Origin: Vibrio maritimus
Lineage (GTDB): Bacteria > Pseudomonadota > Gammaproteobacteria > Enterobacterales > Vibrionaceae
Assembly: GCA_000755425.1 (NCBI GenBank)
Contig: BBMT01000015.1
Coordinates: 1 to 64,000, forward strand
Reading direction: 5' to 3'
DNA length: 64,000 nucleotides
In this document: positions 62,270 to 64,000 of the stretch, piece by piece
How positions within the stretch are numbered: position 1 is the stretch's first letter
How the letters are laid out: every line of letters starts with the position of its first letter
Made by a program: the position numbers and the translations under genes
Notes under the pieces: model-generated
Databases searched by the model: none
Seen by the model: only the letters and a program-made list of their open reading frames with translations
Told to the model about the DNA's origin: nothing

Positions 62270-63719
62270 TTACTCGTAGCGTTTGGCTTTATACTGAGGT
62301 TTCATCAGATTGTCTACTGAGAAAATGTCATCTAGCTCTTCTTCAGATAGAAGGCCGCGCTCAAGTACCACTTCTTTTACGCTCTTACCGGTCTCTGCAC
62401 AGATCTTACCGACGATGTCGCCTTCATGGTGACCGATGTAAGGGTTGAGATAAGTGACGATACCAATTGAGTTGTAAACGTAGCTTTCACACACTTCTTT
62501 ATTAACGCTAATGCCATCGATGCACTTGTCGCGCAGGTTGATACAAGCATTTTTCAGGATATCTAGAGATTCAAACATGCTTTGTGCAATGACTGGCTCC
62601 ATAACGTTAAGCTGAAGCTGGCCGCCTTCTGCTGCGAAGGAGACAGTGTTGTCGTTACCAAGCACTTTAAAGCACACTTGGTTCACGACTTCAGGAACCA
62701 CTGGGTTCACTTTCGCTGGCATGATAGAAGAACCAGCCTGCAGTTCAGGCAGGTTAAGCTCGTTAAGACCCGCGCGAGGACCAGAAGAAAGCAGACGTAA
62801 GTCATTACAGATCTTAGACAGTTTCACGGCCAGGCGCTTAAGTGCACCGTGAGTCATTACATACGCGCCGCAGTCAGACGTCGCTTCGATAAGATCTTCT
62901 GCTGGTACACACTCCAGACCTGTTACTTCAGATAGGTGTTTAACGGCAAGCTCTTGGTAGCCTTGAGCTGCGTTCAGGCCAGTGCCGATTGCTGTTGCGC
63001 CGATATTCACTTCGAGTAGGAGCTTTGACGTGTACTCAAGAGCACGAATCTCTTCGTTCAGCGTTACCGCCCAGGCGTGGAACTCTTGGCCAACTGTCAT
63101 TGGTACCGCATCTTGAAGCTGAGTACGACCCATTTTCAGAATGGTAGAAAACTCTTGGCTCTTCGCTTCGAACGAACCTTTTAGATATTCAATCGCATCG
63201 ATGAGCTTTTGCACGCTGTTGTAGACCGCGATACGGAAGCCTGTCGGGTAAGCACAGTTTGTTGATTGGCTCTTGTTAACATGATCATTTGGGTTAATGA
63301 ACTCATATTGGCCTTTTTCTTTGCCATCAGTTCAAGTGCCACGTTAGCGATCACTTCGTTGGTGTTCATGTTCACAGAAGTGCCGGCGCCGCCTTGGAAC
63401 ACATCTGATGGGAACTGATCCATACACTTGCCTGTTTCAAGGATCACGTCACAAGCTTGGATAATATATTGAGCGATGTCTTTTGGAATCACGCCAAGCT
63501 CTTTGTTGGCGAGCGCAGCGGCTTTCTTGGTCATGACATACCACGAACAAAATCGGGTACATCAGAAATGGTCACATTGGAGATATTAAAGTTTTCGATA
63601 GCGCGAAGCGTGTGGATGCCGTAGTAAGCATCGGCCGGGACATGACGTTGGCCTAATAGATCTTCTTCAATACGAGTGGCTTGAGTCGCAACTGTTTGCT
63701 CAAGAGTAGTTGTCGCCAT
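62270..63719 (-). CDS. aspA: aspartate ammonia-lyase, frame broken twice
   Basis: AspA splits aspartate to fumarate and ammonia. Visible motifs are RIEEDLLGQRHVPADAYYGIHTLRA, GGAGTSVNMNTNEVIANVALELM, DHVNKSQSTN, EATSDCGAYV and the signature GSSIMPAKVNPVVPE near 320 (catalytic Ser loop). A G is lost near 63535 (GGTATGGTCATG) and another near 63324 (ATGGGCAAA). Restored it has 483 residues. Ends PQYKAKRYE. AAGGATCC-like ribosome site upstream. Confidence 0.96.
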
Positions 63720-64000
63720 ATTTTGGATCCTTAGAGAATAATTCTGCGTTAATTACAGTTATTTTGCCAAATCTGTTTTAAGAATCCATTCGCCAGAATA
63801 ATTGGCTAGTTATTACGTCCTGACTTATGGGGTACATATTACTCAAAGTGGCACATAAAAATAGTAGCCAGATCACCTTTTTCACTTAATTATTGCAAAG
63901 GCCAACAAAGTCCTCGTGAGATGAGATTTCCCTCAAAAAATTCGCACCAATAACTGAGTCGATTTATATTTTGAAAAACTCATTTTGTGCGCTTAGCGGT
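63720..64000. other. upstream region of aspA
   Basis: There is no gene. AT-rich; expected to hold the aspA promoter and perhaps FNR or CRP sites, but I found no match good enough to call. Confidence 0.4.

Overview
The window is chromosomal DNA of a Vibrio or a very close relative in the Vibrionaceae. The grounds are a Vibrio-type 5S rRNA, a complete gspC-N (eps) type II secretion operon next to nudE-cysQ, nfuA, bioH and tex, the hupA-purD-purH-zntR and fis-dusB-prmA-accC-accB-aroQ blocks, and an acs/actP acetate region with a transporter-fused histidine kinase. I cannot name the species. Nothing looks like a plasmid, prophage, integron, insertion sequence or CRISPR array; this is mostly core genome.

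Layout. 1-490: tail of an rRNA operon (hairpin, tRNA-Thr, 5S, terminator), then a decayed second copy of the 5S 3' end with its terminator. 666-3542 (+): P-loop protein, yihY, dtd, yiiD. 3577-8844 (-): AsmA-family protein, pckA, hslO, hslR. 9087-20465 (+): gspC to gspN. 20539-23529 (-): cysQ, nudE, nfuA, comF-like gene. 23612-24963 (+): bioH and two small proteins. 25024-27344 (-): tex. 27619-29506 (+): a secreted protein that I read as four tandem retropepsin-like modules. 29599-36014: CNNM protein, hupA, DUF1481 lipoprotein, purD, purH and zntR. 36063-43362 (-): chemoreceptor, VOC protein, fis, dusB, prmA, accC, accB, aroQ. 43640-48227 (-): acs, an exonuclease and a CBS/nucleotidyltransferase protein. 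48452-54969 (+): MFS transporter, the CrbS-type kinase and a tandem pair of DUF3316 genes. 55042-63719 (-): actP, its small partner, marC-like gene, CrbR-type regulator, dsbD, dcuA, aspA.

How the genes work together. acs (acetate activation), actP with the DUF4212 subunit (acetate uptake), the SSS-kinase CrbS and the LuxR-type regulator CrbR form the acetate switch known from Vibrio cholerae. pckA, aspA and dcuA handle C4-dicarboxylates and gluconeogenesis. gspC-N builds the type II secretion machine. hslO, hslR and dsbD deal with heat, oxidative and disulfide stress.

Sequence quality decides how this window is read. I count about 39 single-base or dinucleotide indels, nearly all deletions in short homopolymers, breaking 23 otherwise well conserved genes (pckA, purH, prmA, acs, aspA, gspE and others). 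In each case one base restores the family reading frame and the expected length, so I give the whole span as one CDS and treat the breaks as sequencing errors, not pseudogenes. The apparent NudE-CysQ fusion is explained the same way.

The most interesting biology is the four-module retropepsin-like protein (27619-29506) and the ~1 kb tandem duplication that carries two DUF3316 genes, each behind the same structured leader with an inverted-repeat box and a hydrophobic mini-ORF (53380-55022).
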